The notes beneath the pieces were generated by a model that was not told the DNA's origin, ran no database searches, and saw only the letters and a list, made by a program, of their open reading frames with translations. Positions 7,047-13,695 of a DNA stretch of 15,198 bases are shown here, piece by piece (positions within the stretch are counted from its first letter, which is position 1; every line of letters starts with the position of its first letter). A program made the position numbers and the translations under genes. The stretch spans positions 34,205-49,402 of the forward strand of contig CAYJRR010000015.1 of the NCBI GenBank assembly GCA_964372275.1. The letters are read 5' to 3'. This stretch comes from CAYJRR01 sp964372275 [NCBI: uncultured bacterium] (lineage in GTDB: Bacteria > CAYJRR01).

Positions 7047-7061
7047 CCCCGGAGAGTCCGC
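7047..7061 (-). repeat. 15-bp repeat, copy 2, overlapping the leader of the FAD oxidase
   Basis: This is an exact second copy of CCCCGGAGAGTCCGC (see 3662-3676), with the same orientation relative to the downstream gene. Here it lies 8 bases before the oxidase ATG and its GGGG end merges with the ribosome binding site GGGGAGGGGA. A factor bound to the CGGA-GAG-TCCG dyad could therefore affect expression directly. The functional reading is inference. Confidence 0.45.
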
Positions 7062-7199
7062 GTTCTTCGCAACAATCGCGCCACACGAGGAATCCGCCAT
7101 CGCGTTGCAATCGATGGTGTTTCTGAAGACGAGCCGAGCCGTCCGATCGGTGCCGAGTCAATCCTGCATGCCCGGGACTTCGACACCCCGACGATCCCG

Positions 7200-7952
7200 T
7201 TACGCCGGTTGGCGGGGGTTCTCGGTGCGCCAGGCGCGCCAGAGGACGGCGGCGGTAACGATTGTCGTCGCCACGTAGACAACGGCGACGGTGAACCGGA
7301 GAGTGGTCGCCTCGCGGGCCACGATCGAACTGCCGATCGCGGCGTAGAGGAGGCTGGTCGGCGCCATGGCGGCGAGCGTCGCAGCGACGTACCGGCGCAT
7401 CGGGAGCGCGAGCAGGCCCGACGCGAGCGAAACGGCCTCGCAGTTCATCAGCGGACAGGTTCGCCCGAGGAAGACGGCGAGAAAGCCTCGCCGCGAGAGG
7501 AAGCCTGCGAAGGCGCGGCCACGCGGACCCATCCGGCGGGCGACGTAGTCGGCGCCGAGCGCTCGTCCCATGCCGTAACCGGCGAGCGCGGCAAGCACCC
7601 CCGCCAGCAATCCGAGCCCGGCGCCGGCGGCAGTGCCGAAAAGCGCGCCGCCAGTGGCGGTGACGACCGACCGCGGCACCCATCCCAGCGGCAGGAGGCT
7701 GCCCGCGACGACGAACCAGACCGGCGCCCACGGTCCACCGGCGGCGATCGTCGCGCGCAACGTCTCGCGGTCGAGCCAGCCGCGCGATCCGGCGACCAGC
7801 GCCGCAACCACGAACAGGAGTGTCGCTCCGAAGAGGGCCCCGAAACGGAAGCGCTCGGAGACGGAGACACGCATGGGTGCGGGGAGGTCCCCGTGGGAGC
7901 CCGAACGGGCGGACATTTGGCGAGACTCCCTGCCGCGCCACCACTTCGTCAA
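7200..7952 (-). CDS. TVP38/TMEM64 (VTT-domain, DedA-like) membrane protein
   Basis: The product is a 250-residue inner-membrane protein. I chose the TTG at 7952 rather than the ATGs at 7916 or 7874, for two reasons. It has a near-perfect ribosome site (GGAGGA, 4 bases away). The following 12 codons are also conserved at protein level in the decayed copy at 10674-11003, with mostly synonymous third-base changes. A basic N-terminus is followed by hydrophobic segments at about 38-55, 75-92, 98-127, 155-190, 195-212 and 219-237. The VTT signature is visible: a G-rich segment TATGGALFGTAAGAGLG (98), and FLGRTCPLMNCEAVSLASGL (161), the R-x-x-P-x-x-N block of the family. VTT proteins are linked to lipid scrambling or flippase activity; the substrate here is unknown. 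It lies downstream of the large lipoprotein gene with a 55-base gap, probably in one transcript. Confidence 0.9.
   Translation of the reverse strand: MTKWWRGRESRQMSARSGSHGDLPAPMRVSVSERFRFGALFGATLLFVVAALVAGSRGWLDRETLRATIAAGGPWAPVWFVVAGSLLPLGWVPRSVVTATGGALFGTAAGAGLGLLAGVLAALAGYGMGRALGADYVARRMGPRGRAFAGFLSRRGFLAVFLGRTCPLMNCEAVSLASGLLALPMRRYVAATLAAMAPTSLLYAAIGSSIVAREATTLRFTVAVVYVATTIVTAAVLWRAWRTENPRQPA
7321..7375. repeat. Direct repeat from VTT gene duplication, copy A
   Basis: These 55 bases match 10795-10849 at 51 positions with no gap, including an exact run of 23 bases (7353-7375 against 10827-10849). They encode the A-A-M-A-P-T-S region of the VTT protein. The two copies are about 3.47 kb apart in the same orientation and flank the large lipoprotein gene. 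Confidence 0.85.
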
Positions 7953-7956
7953 GCGA

Positions 7957-7962
7957 TCCTCC
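7957..7962 (-). promoter_or_regulatory. Ribosome binding site deciding a TTG start
   Basis: On the minus strand GGAGGA stands four bases before the TTG at 7952. It is the best ribosome site in this minus-strand cluster and argues for the TTG over the downstream ATGs. In the decayed copy the matching position reads CCCCCG, so the site has been lost there. Confidence 0.65.
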
Positions 7963-8007
7963 ACCGCGCGCCGCGCGCGCGAATCGGGAATCGGATTCCG
8001 ATACGGG

Positions 8008-10677
8008 TCAGCGCTCCTGGAGCTCGGCATAGTCCAGCACCGGGAACTCGCCCCGAATCGCGGTCGTGGGGGAGGTGAAGCGCACGTGCGTTCGGTGCGT
8101 CGGCAGGACGTTGGTCGGCTCGAGCGCGGTGAGCCAGAGGTCGTCAATCGACAGCACGGCGGCGGAGACGGTGTGGGTGTCGCGGGTCGAAACAAACTCC
8201 CGGATCGTGCTTCCCGTCGGTCCGAAGGCGAGCATCCGCACGTTGGAGGTCCCCTGCCGCACGAAGGCCCAGCACGCTTCACCCCCCGCCCCATCCGAGC
8301 CGACGCGCACGGTGAGCTCCGGGTAGCCCAGGGTGATCGCGGCCGGGGAGAGGGTCTTCTGCGCAAGGAACGTCGCCTGCCCGTCGGGAGCGACCCACTC
8401 GACCTTCAGCACCGTTCCGCCGCTCTCGATCCAGGCGACGCAAGCCCGATTGTCGACCAGCGAGCGGGCGTAGGCCATCGTCGAGGCGTAGGACCGCGCC
8501 GTTTGCCAGTCGCCGGTCCGGTCGAGCGTTCCGAGGGCGTAGCCGCCGGCACTGGTCCATACCGCCCAGACGAACTGGCCGTCGGGCGACGAGGCGGCGA
8601 AACGGTTGAAGGAGAAGGGGCTGGGGCCCGGTAGCGGAACGACCTCCGTGTCGGGAGGCTCGTCGCCAACCGAGAGGTCGACGCGCCAGAGCACCGGTTC
8701 GAACGGATCGATCGAGTAGCCCCAAACGGCCGAGCCGTCCGGCGCCGCCGCGAATGCGCTCCCGATGGAGACCGGCTGCACGGTCCCCGCCACGTCGAGC
8801 GCCGAAACGAGCCGAATCGTCTCCCCCGACGCGCCGACGTGACGGAGCGTGCCACCGGCGTAGGAGTAGAGCCAGGCGCCGCCAGTCGTGTGGTCGAGAC
8901 CGATCGAGACGTCGGCGGCCGGTCGATCGCCCGGCATGCGTCCATAGGCATCGAAGGTGCCGACCCGCTTGAGACCGAGGTCCCCGGAGAGCGGCATCGG
9001 CCGGAACCACATCCCCTGGTCGGCGTCGACCATGTACGGCCACGATCCGACCGGCTCCACGTCGTAGGCGCCGTCGTCCTCGGCCCGCATCGTTTCCCAG
9101 TCGGTCCCCCACCAGAACCCGCCTCCGATCGGATCGGCGGCGAACCCTCGACTCCCCTCCGGGGCGTCGACGTGCAGGATCGTCGCCGCTTCCAGATCGG
9201 CCCCGAGCTCGAGTCGCGGGACGTCGAGCTTTCGCAGACCGTCGCCGAGGCACACGGCCCACAGCTCGTCGGGACCGGAAAAGGCGATCTCGTAGAGAGA
9301 GGCATCGACGCCGTACGTTCCGAAGGGCGTGCCGCCGCTGCTCCAGATCCGGAGCAGCGTGTCCGCGGAACCGGCCGCCAGCGGCGGACGGACGACCCAC
9401 ACTTCGTCGGTCCCCGGACGCGCGACGACCCCCGCGTGATAGGTCCCCATTTCAGCGGTGTCGACGATCGTGAGCCCGGCCTCCGTGGCGCGGAAGAGGC
9501 TCTGTCCGGCCGATCCCCATACGCTTCCATCGGCGCCGAATGCGAGCGCCGAGACCGTGGCACCGCCGGCGATCGTGTGCGGTCCGAGCGCCGGCGCCAG
9601 GCCGCCGTCGGCGTCGACGTCCCAACATTCGAGGGTGGTCGTCCCGGTGGTGTGTCCCAGACACAGTCGCCGCGCATCGTCGGCCGCGAGGCTAAGACCC
9701 GAGCTGCCCGAGCCCAATTCCACGGTGTCGGTGACCGTGCCGTCGATCCTTCGCCGTACCTTCAGCGACCGATCGGCACCGAGCATGCGGACGGAGGCGA
9801 TGTGGTCCGCACCGCTCCCGGCCGGCGGCGGAACGTAGGCCGCCGCGTATACGTCGTAGGAGACGTCGAAGATCAACGGGTCGAATGGATCGAAGCGGAC
9901 CGCCGTGGCCGCCGCGATTCCCCACAGCATGACACCTCCGACCCGGATCACCGCCTCGGCGGTGCGGGACCGGAGCGTGAACGGATCGTCGGACGGTCCG
10001 TCGCGGACGACGAGCCGCGCGCGATGGACGGCCGGGACCGGAATGACGTCCGCCATCACCGCCACCGGGTCGTCGGAGTGGCTTCCGTCCGGCAGGGTCC
10101 AGGAGTACTCGAGCGGATCGAGGTCGGGGTCTTGGCTTCGCGTCCCGTCGAAGGAGAGATCGACCGGCGCCCCCGGAGCCCAGGGGAGCCCGCCGCTCGA
10201 CAGAACGAGCAACGGCGGCGCAACCGCGACCGGAGGAAGGTTGGTGAGCTCCAACGGCACCGACGCCTCGCTCCATGCCCCGCCCGGATCCTCGACCCGT
10301 ACGCGAAAGACCAGCGGCGGCGATCCCACGGGGAGCCGCCGGCGGTAGGCGTCCTCGAGCAGCAGCGTGCCGTCCGCGGACGAACGGCGCTCGCCGGTCG
10401 GAAGCTCGAACCGGAACGCGAGCGATCCACGGTCTTCGAGCTGGGGGTCGGTCGAATCGCGAGCGTCGAGGAGGAGGCACGCGCCACGAGACGCGGTCAG
10501 CACGATCGTTCCGTTCGTGCCGGCAGCGGCGGAGGGACACGACGCCGGATCGATCACTCCGAAGCTGCGCACCACGAGCGCCGCCGCCGGCGCGATCGCG
10601 GGGTCCTGGCGATTGTCCCGGTCGGGTAGGCATCCGGCAGCGAAGGCCGGGGCGAGGAGCCAAAGCCGCCGGCTCAT
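8008..10677 (-). CDS. Large lipoprotein with Ig/PKD-like domains and probable beta-propeller
   Basis: This gene encodes 889 residues. The signal MSRRLWLLAPAFAAGC has a lipobox-like A-A-G-C (Cys16), so the product is a lipoprotein facing the periplasm or cell surface. Residues about 30-146 form a first Ig-like unit (LLLDARDSTDP, FRFELPTG, FRVRVEDPGGAWSEA). Residues about 147-246 form a PKD-type unit (LSFDGTRSQDPDLDPLEYSWTLPDG, RLVVRDGPSDDPF). From about 252 to the end, beta-strand units recur with patterns such as LAFGADGSVWG, AVVARPGTDEVWVV-like strands, IAFSGPDELWAVC, FAAAPDGSAVWGY and FAASSPDGQFVWAV. That is what an irregular beta-propeller looks like. It is probably a surface or periplasmic binding protein; no enzyme motif is seen. 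Its ATG overlaps the stop of the decayed VTT gene (ATGA), so it is probably translationally coupled to it. AAGG lies 8 bases before the start. Confidence 0.85.
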   Translation of the reverse strand: MSRRLWLLAPAFAAGCLPDRDNRQDPAIAPAAALVVRSFGVIDPASCPSAAAGTNGTIVLTASRGACLLLDARDSTDPQLEDRGSLAFRFELPTGERRSSADGTLLLEDAYRRRLPVGSPPLVFRVRVEDPGGAWSEASVPLELTNLPPVAVAPPLLVLSSGGLPWAPGAPVDLSFDGTRSQDPDLDPLEYSWTLPDGSHSDDPVAVMADVIPVPAVHRARLVVRDGPSDDPFTLRSRTAEAVIRVGGVMLWGIAAATAVRFDPFDPLIFDVSYDVYAAAYVPPPAGSGADHIASVRMLGADRSLKVRRRIDGTVTDTVELGSGSSGLSLAADDARRLCLGHTTGTTTLECWDVDADGGLAPALGPHTIAGGATVSALAFGADGSVWGSAGQSLFRATEAGLTIVDTAEMGTYHAGVVARPGTDEVWVVRPPLAAGSADTLLRIWSSGGTPFGTYGVDASLYEIAFSGPDELWAVCLGDGLRKLDVPRLELGADLEAATILHVDAPEGSRGFAADPIGGGFWWGTDWETMRAEDDGAYDVEPVGSWPYMVDADQGMWFRPMPLSGDLGLKRVGTFDAYGRMPGDRPAADVSIGLDHTTGGAWLYSYAGGTLRHVGASGETIRLVSALDVAGTVQPVSIGSAFAAAPDGSAVWGYSIDPFEPVLWRVDLSVGDEPPDTEVVPLPGPSPFSFNRFAASSPDGQFVWAVWTSAGGYALGTLDRTGDWQTARSYASTMAYARSLVDNRACVAWIESGGTVLKVEWVAPDGQATFLAQKTLSPAAITLGYPELTVRVGSDGAGGEACWAFVRQGTSNVRMLAFGPTGSTIREFVSTRDTHTVSAAVLSIDDLWLTALEPTNVLPTHRTHVRFTSPTTAIRGEFPVLDYAELQER

Positions 10678-11003
10678 GTGGAGACCTTCGGTCGGTCGCC
10701 GCGCCAGGCGCGCCACAGGAGCGCGCCGGAGACGACGGTCATCGCCACGTAGAGCGCGGCGACCGGGGCACGGAAGCGCCCTGCCTTCTCGGCGACGATC
10801 GAATCGCCGATCGCGGCGTAGAGCACGCTGGTCGGCGCCATGGCGGCGACGGTGGCGGCGAGGAAGCCGCGCCGCGCGACGAACGCGGCGAAGGCCCGCC
10901 ACCCATGGGCACCGGCGACGAGCGCCGCATGGCGCAATGGTACGGACGATCCCGTTCCGACGGGCATCTGCCGAGGTTCCCCGCGACGCCAGGTCGGCGT
11001 CAA
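10674..11003 (-). pseudogene. Shrunken copy of the VTT membrane-protein gene
   Basis: The open frame encodes 109 residues from a TTG at 11003, or 97 from the ATG at 10967. It aligns in pieces with the full VTT protein at 7200-7952. The N-terminal LTPTWRRGEPRQM matches LTKWWRGRESRQM. AALVAGAHGW matches AALVAGSRGW, followed directly by AFAAFVARRGFLA and then AAMAPTSVLYAAIG to the C-terminus. About 25, 86 and 29 residues are missing at three places, including the R-x-x-P-x-x-N block, so VTT function must be lost. All three gaps keep the frame. Its stop overlaps the lipoprotein start by four bases. The ribosome site that serves the intact copy is missing at the TTG. It may survive as a coupling leader or as a two-helix membrane peptide; simple decay is equally possible. 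Confidence 0.75.
10795..10849. repeat. Direct repeat from VTT gene duplication, copy B
   Basis: This is the partner of 7321-7375 (51 of 55 identical), inside the shrunken VTT copy. Homology continues on both sides at lower identity. Recombination between the copies would delete the lipoprotein gene. Confidence 0.85.
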
Positions 11004-11014
11004 GCGATCGGGGG

Positions 11015-11028
11015 CCGCAGCGCTGCGG
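11015..11028. promoter_or_regulatory. Perfect 14-bp palindrome upstream of radA
   Basis: CCGCAGCGCTGCGG is a perfect inverted repeat, 27 bases before the radA ATG, in the 88-base region between radA and the divergent VTT remnant. It could be an operator. A palindrome of this length is expected about once by chance in a window of this size, so the support is weak. Confidence 0.25.
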
Positions 11029-11055
11029 AAGCTGTGCTACAAGCGCTGGACCTCC

Positions 11056-12429
11056 ATGGCCAAGGCGAGAAGCCACTTCAGTTGCCAAGCGTGCGGCGCG
11101 CAGGAGCCCAAGTGGATGGGACGCTGCCCGGCGTGCGGCGAGTGGGGAACGCTGGTCGAAGAGGTCGTCGCTCCGGCGGCGCGAGGCGCGCGCGGGTCGG
11201 TCGTTCAGGGCGGGCAAGGCGTCCGGGCGCTGGGCGAGATCGTCGCCGACGAGCGCCCGCGCGCGCCGACCGGTTCGGCGGAGCTCGACCGGGTTCTGGG
11301 CGGCGGGATCGTCGCCGGCTCGGCGATCCTGGTCGGCGGCGCGCCGGGGATCGGGAAGTCGACGCTGCTGCTGCAGGTGCTCGACCGTCTCGCCCGCACG
11401 GGCGGCACCCGCGCCCTCTACGTCTCGGGAGAGGAGAGCGAAAAGCAGATCAAGCTGCGGGCCGACCGGCTGGGGGTCCGGTCGGACGGGCTGTTCGTCC
11501 TGGCGGAGACGTCGCTCGAGTCGATCGAGGCGGCGCTGGAGAAGGTGAAGCCCTCGGTGGCGGTGATCGATTCGATCCAGACCGTCTACTCGGGGCTCCT
11601 GGAGAGCGCGCCAGGCAGCGTCTCTCAGGTGCGCGACGTGGCGGCGGCGCTCACCGCGTTCGCAAAACGCACCGGCACCGCGCTGCTCCTCGTCGGCCAC
11701 GTCACCAAGGAGGGGGCCATTGCGGGCCCGCGCGTCGTCGAGCACCTCGTCGACACCGTCCTCTACTTCGAGGAAACGTCCGGACACAGCTACCGGATGG
11801 TTCGCTCGGTGAAGAACCGCTTCGGCTCGACGCACGAGCTGGGGGTCTTCCAGATGGGGGACCAAGGGCTCGCCGACGTCGGCAACCCATCGGCGCTGTT
11901 CCTGGCGGAGCGCCCGAAGGGGAGCCCGGGCAGCGTGGTGCTGGCGGCGGTCGAAGGGACGCGGCCGATCCTGGTCGAGACGCAGGCGTTGGTCGCCCGC
12001 AGCCCTCTCGGCACGCCACGGCGGACGGCGCTCGGAATCGACGCGGCGCGCGCCACGCTGCTCGTCGCCATTCTCGAGAAGAAGTCGGGGCTGGCCCTCG
12101 CCGACCTGGACGTCTACGTGAACGTCGCCGGCGGGGTGAAGCTACGCGAACCGGCCGCCGACCTGCCGGTCGCGGTGGCGATCGCCTCCTCGGTCTTCGA
12201 CCGCCCGGTCGACCCGGCGGCGGTCGTGTTCGGCGAGGTGGGGCTGGCCGGCGAGGTGCGGGCGGTGACCGGCGCAGAGCCGCGGGTGAAGGAGGCGGCG
12301 AAGCTCGGATTCACCCGCGTGGTGCTGCCGGCGGCCTCCGCGAAGGGACTGTCGATTCCGGGCATGGAGCTGATCGGCGTACAGACGGTCGACCAGGCGC
12401 TGCAGGCCGCGGTTTCCAGCCACCGATAG
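11056..12429 (+). CDS. radA: DNA repair protein RadA (Sms)
   Basis: This gene encodes 457 residues, the usual RadA length. RadA is a RecA-like ATPase that promotes branch migration and processing of recombination intermediates in the cytoplasm. All family landmarks are present. There is an N-terminal four-cysteine zinc finger (Cys10, 13, 24, 27: CQACG...RCPACGEWGT) and Walker A GGAPGIGKST (94). Next come YVSGEES, Walker B-like VAVIDSIQT, and the RadA-specific KNRFGST (253). A C-terminal Lon-protease-like domain contains AILEKKSGLALADLDVYVN and DLPVAVAIASS. The ATG at 11056 starts the conserved MAKARSHFSCQACG; the longer frame upstream has no homology. The ribosome site is weak (GGA 6 bases away). 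An acyl-CoA dehydrogenase gene follows after 24 bases, so the two are probably co-transcribed, though functionally unrelated. Confidence 0.97.
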   Translation: MAKARSHFSCQACGAQEPKWMGRCPACGEWGTLVEEVVAPAARGARGSVVQGGQGVRALGEIVADERPRAPTGSAELDRVLGGGIVAGSAILVGGAPGIGKSTLLLQVLDRLARTGGTRALYVSGEESEKQIKLRADRLGVRSDGLFVLAETSLESIEAALEKVKPSVAVIDSIQTVYSGLLESAPGSVSQVRDVAAALTAFAKRTGTALLLVGHVTKEGAIAGPRVVEHLVDTVLYFEETSGHSYRMVRSVKNRFGSTHELGVFQMGDQGLADVGNPSALFLAERPKGSPGSVVLAAVEGTRPILVETQALVARSPLGTPRRTALGIDAARATLLVAILEKKSGLALADLDVYVNVAGGVKLREPAADLPVAVAIASSVFDRPVDPAAVVFGEVGLAGEVRAVTGAEPRVKEAAKLGFTRVVLPAASAKGLSIPGMELIGVQTVDQALQAAVSSHR

Positions 12430-12453
12430 GCGGGAGACGGACAGGAGCTACCC

Positions 12454-13602
12454 GTGATCGATTTCGAGCTGACGGCGGAACAGAGATCGTTGCAGGAGAC
12501 GGCGCACCGCTTCGCCGCCGAGGTGATCCGGCCGGTGGCCGCGCGCTACGACGCCGACGACGAGTTCCCGGCCGCCGAGCTCGCCAAGGCATGGGAGCTG
12601 GGTCTGTCGTGCGAGGTGATCCCGCCGGAGTACGGGGGGTTGGGCCTGGGATCCCTCGACCTGTGTCTCCTCGAGGAGGAGCTGGCCTGGGGTTGCGCGG
12701 GATTCTGGGTGAGCCTGACGGTGAACAACCTGGCCCTGAACGCGATCCTCCTCGGCGGATCCGACGAACAGAGGAAGCGATTCCTTCCGCGCTTCACCGA
12801 GTCGTTCGGGATGCTCGCCTACTGCCAGAGCGAGCCCGGGGCCGGCTCCGATCCCGGCGGGCTCGCCACGACGGCCCGCCGCGTCGGCGATCGCTATCTT
12901 CTCGAAGGAACGAAGCAGTGGATCACCAACGGCGGTGTGGCCGACCTCTACGTTGTCTTCGCCACCGTCGATCGCGCTTCTGGGAAGAAGGGGATCACCG
13001 CCTTCCTCGTCGAGAAGGGGACGCCGGGCCTGGTCCTCGGAAAGAAGGAGGACAAGATGGGTCAGCGCGCCTCCGACACGCGCTCGATCGTCCTCCAGGA
13101 GTGCGCCGTCCCGGCGGCGAACCGCCTCGGCGCTGAGGGGGAGGGGTTCAAGCTGGCGATGCGCCTGCTCGACCGCTCCCGCCCGACGATCGCCGCCGGC
13201 GCGACCGGGATCGCGCGCGCCGCGATGGAGCACGCGGTGCGCTACGCCCAGGAGCGGACGCAGTTCGGCGCGCCGATCGGGTCGTTCCAGGGGATCCAGT
13301 TCCTGCTCGCCGACATGGCGCAGACGATCGAAGCCAGCCGCCTCCTCACCTGGCGTGCCGCCGCCGCCGTCGACCGCGGACCGGCGTCGCCGATGTACGC
13401 CTCGATGGCCAAGTGCTTCGCCACCGACACCGCCATGCGCGTCACCACCGACGCGGTGCAGGTCTTCGGCGGGTACGGCTACACCAAGGAGTACCCCGTC
13501 GAGAAGCTGTTCCGCGACGCCAAGGTGCTGCAGATCTACGAGGGCGCGAACCAGATCCAACGGATGGTGATCGCGCGCGAGCTCGCCCGCGGCGCGTCCT
13601 AG
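12454..13602 (+). CDS. Acyl-CoA dehydrogenase
   Basis: This gene encodes 382 residues, the standard length for a soluble FAD-dependent acyl-CoA dehydrogenase. The enzyme introduces the alpha-beta double bond of acyl-CoA and passes electrons to electron-transfer flavoprotein. It starts with GTG, preceded by AGGAG seven bases upstream. Visible motifs are ITA-type substrate/FAD segments: LAYCQSEPGAGSD (121), WITNGGVADLYVVFA (156), KMGQRASDT (201) and the C-terminal QVFGGYGYTKEYPVEKLFRDAKVLQIYEGANQIQR (336). Glu363 in IYEGANQ is the expected catalytic base of the short/medium-chain group. The chain length or branched substrate cannot be decided from sequence. It is the last gene of the short plus-strand run and is followed by two hairpins. 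Confidence 0.95.
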   Translation: MIDFELTAEQRSLQETAHRFAAEVIRPVAARYDADDEFPAAELAKAWELGLSCEVIPPEYGGLGLGSLDLCLLEEELAWGCAGFWVSLTVNNLALNAILLGGSDEQRKRFLPRFTESFGMLAYCQSEPGAGSDPGGLATTARRVGDRYLLEGTKQWITNGGVADLYVVFATVDRASGKKGITAFLVEKGTPGLVLGKKEDKMGQRASDTRSIVLQECAVPAANRLGAEGEGFKLAMRLLDRSRPTIAAGATGIARAAMEHAVRYAQERTQFGAPIGSFQGIQFLLADMAQTIEASRLLTWRAAAAVDRGPASPMYASMAKCFATDTAMRVTTDAVQVFGGYGYTKEYPVEKLFRDAKVLQIYEGANQIQRMVIARELARGAS

Positions 13603-13604
13603 GT

Positions 13605-13637
13605 CCGCGGGAGGCCGACGGCCCACCTCGGCCGCGG
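13605..13637. terminator. Hairpin after the acyl-CoA dehydrogenase
   Basis: CCGCGGGAGG (13605-13614) pairs with CCTC-GG-CCGCGG (13626-13637), ten pairs with a two-base bulge and an 11-base loop. It begins three bases after the stop codon. Very GC-rich, with no U-tract. Together with the next hairpin it fills the 93-base gap between convergent genes. Confidence 0.5.
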
Positions 13638-13659
13638 GGGCGCGGGGGGCATCGGAGGA

Positions 13660-13676
13660 TCGCCGCGAAGCGGCGA
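13660..13676. terminator. Second hairpin between convergent genes
   Basis: TCGCCGC-GAA-GCGGCGA is a perfect seven-pair stem with a GAA loop. It can serve either the acyl-CoA dehydrogenase or the porin transcript, and lies 19 bases after the porin stop on the minus strand. No U-tract follows. Confidence 0.5.
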
Positions 13677-13695
13677 CCGCACGGCCCCTCCCGAT

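Noticed and set aside
7981-8002. Palindrome GGAATC-G-GATTCC between the lipoprotein and VTT genes
   Set aside because: A one-base loop makes it a poor RNA hairpin. There is no U-tract, and the two genes look co-transcribed, so I do not call a terminator.
10275-13136. Plus-strand open frame of 953 codons spanning the lipoprotein, VTT remnant, radA and acyl-CoA dehydrogenase genes
   Set aside because: It is very rich in Arg and Gly with no domain signal, and it overlaps conserved genes in other frames.
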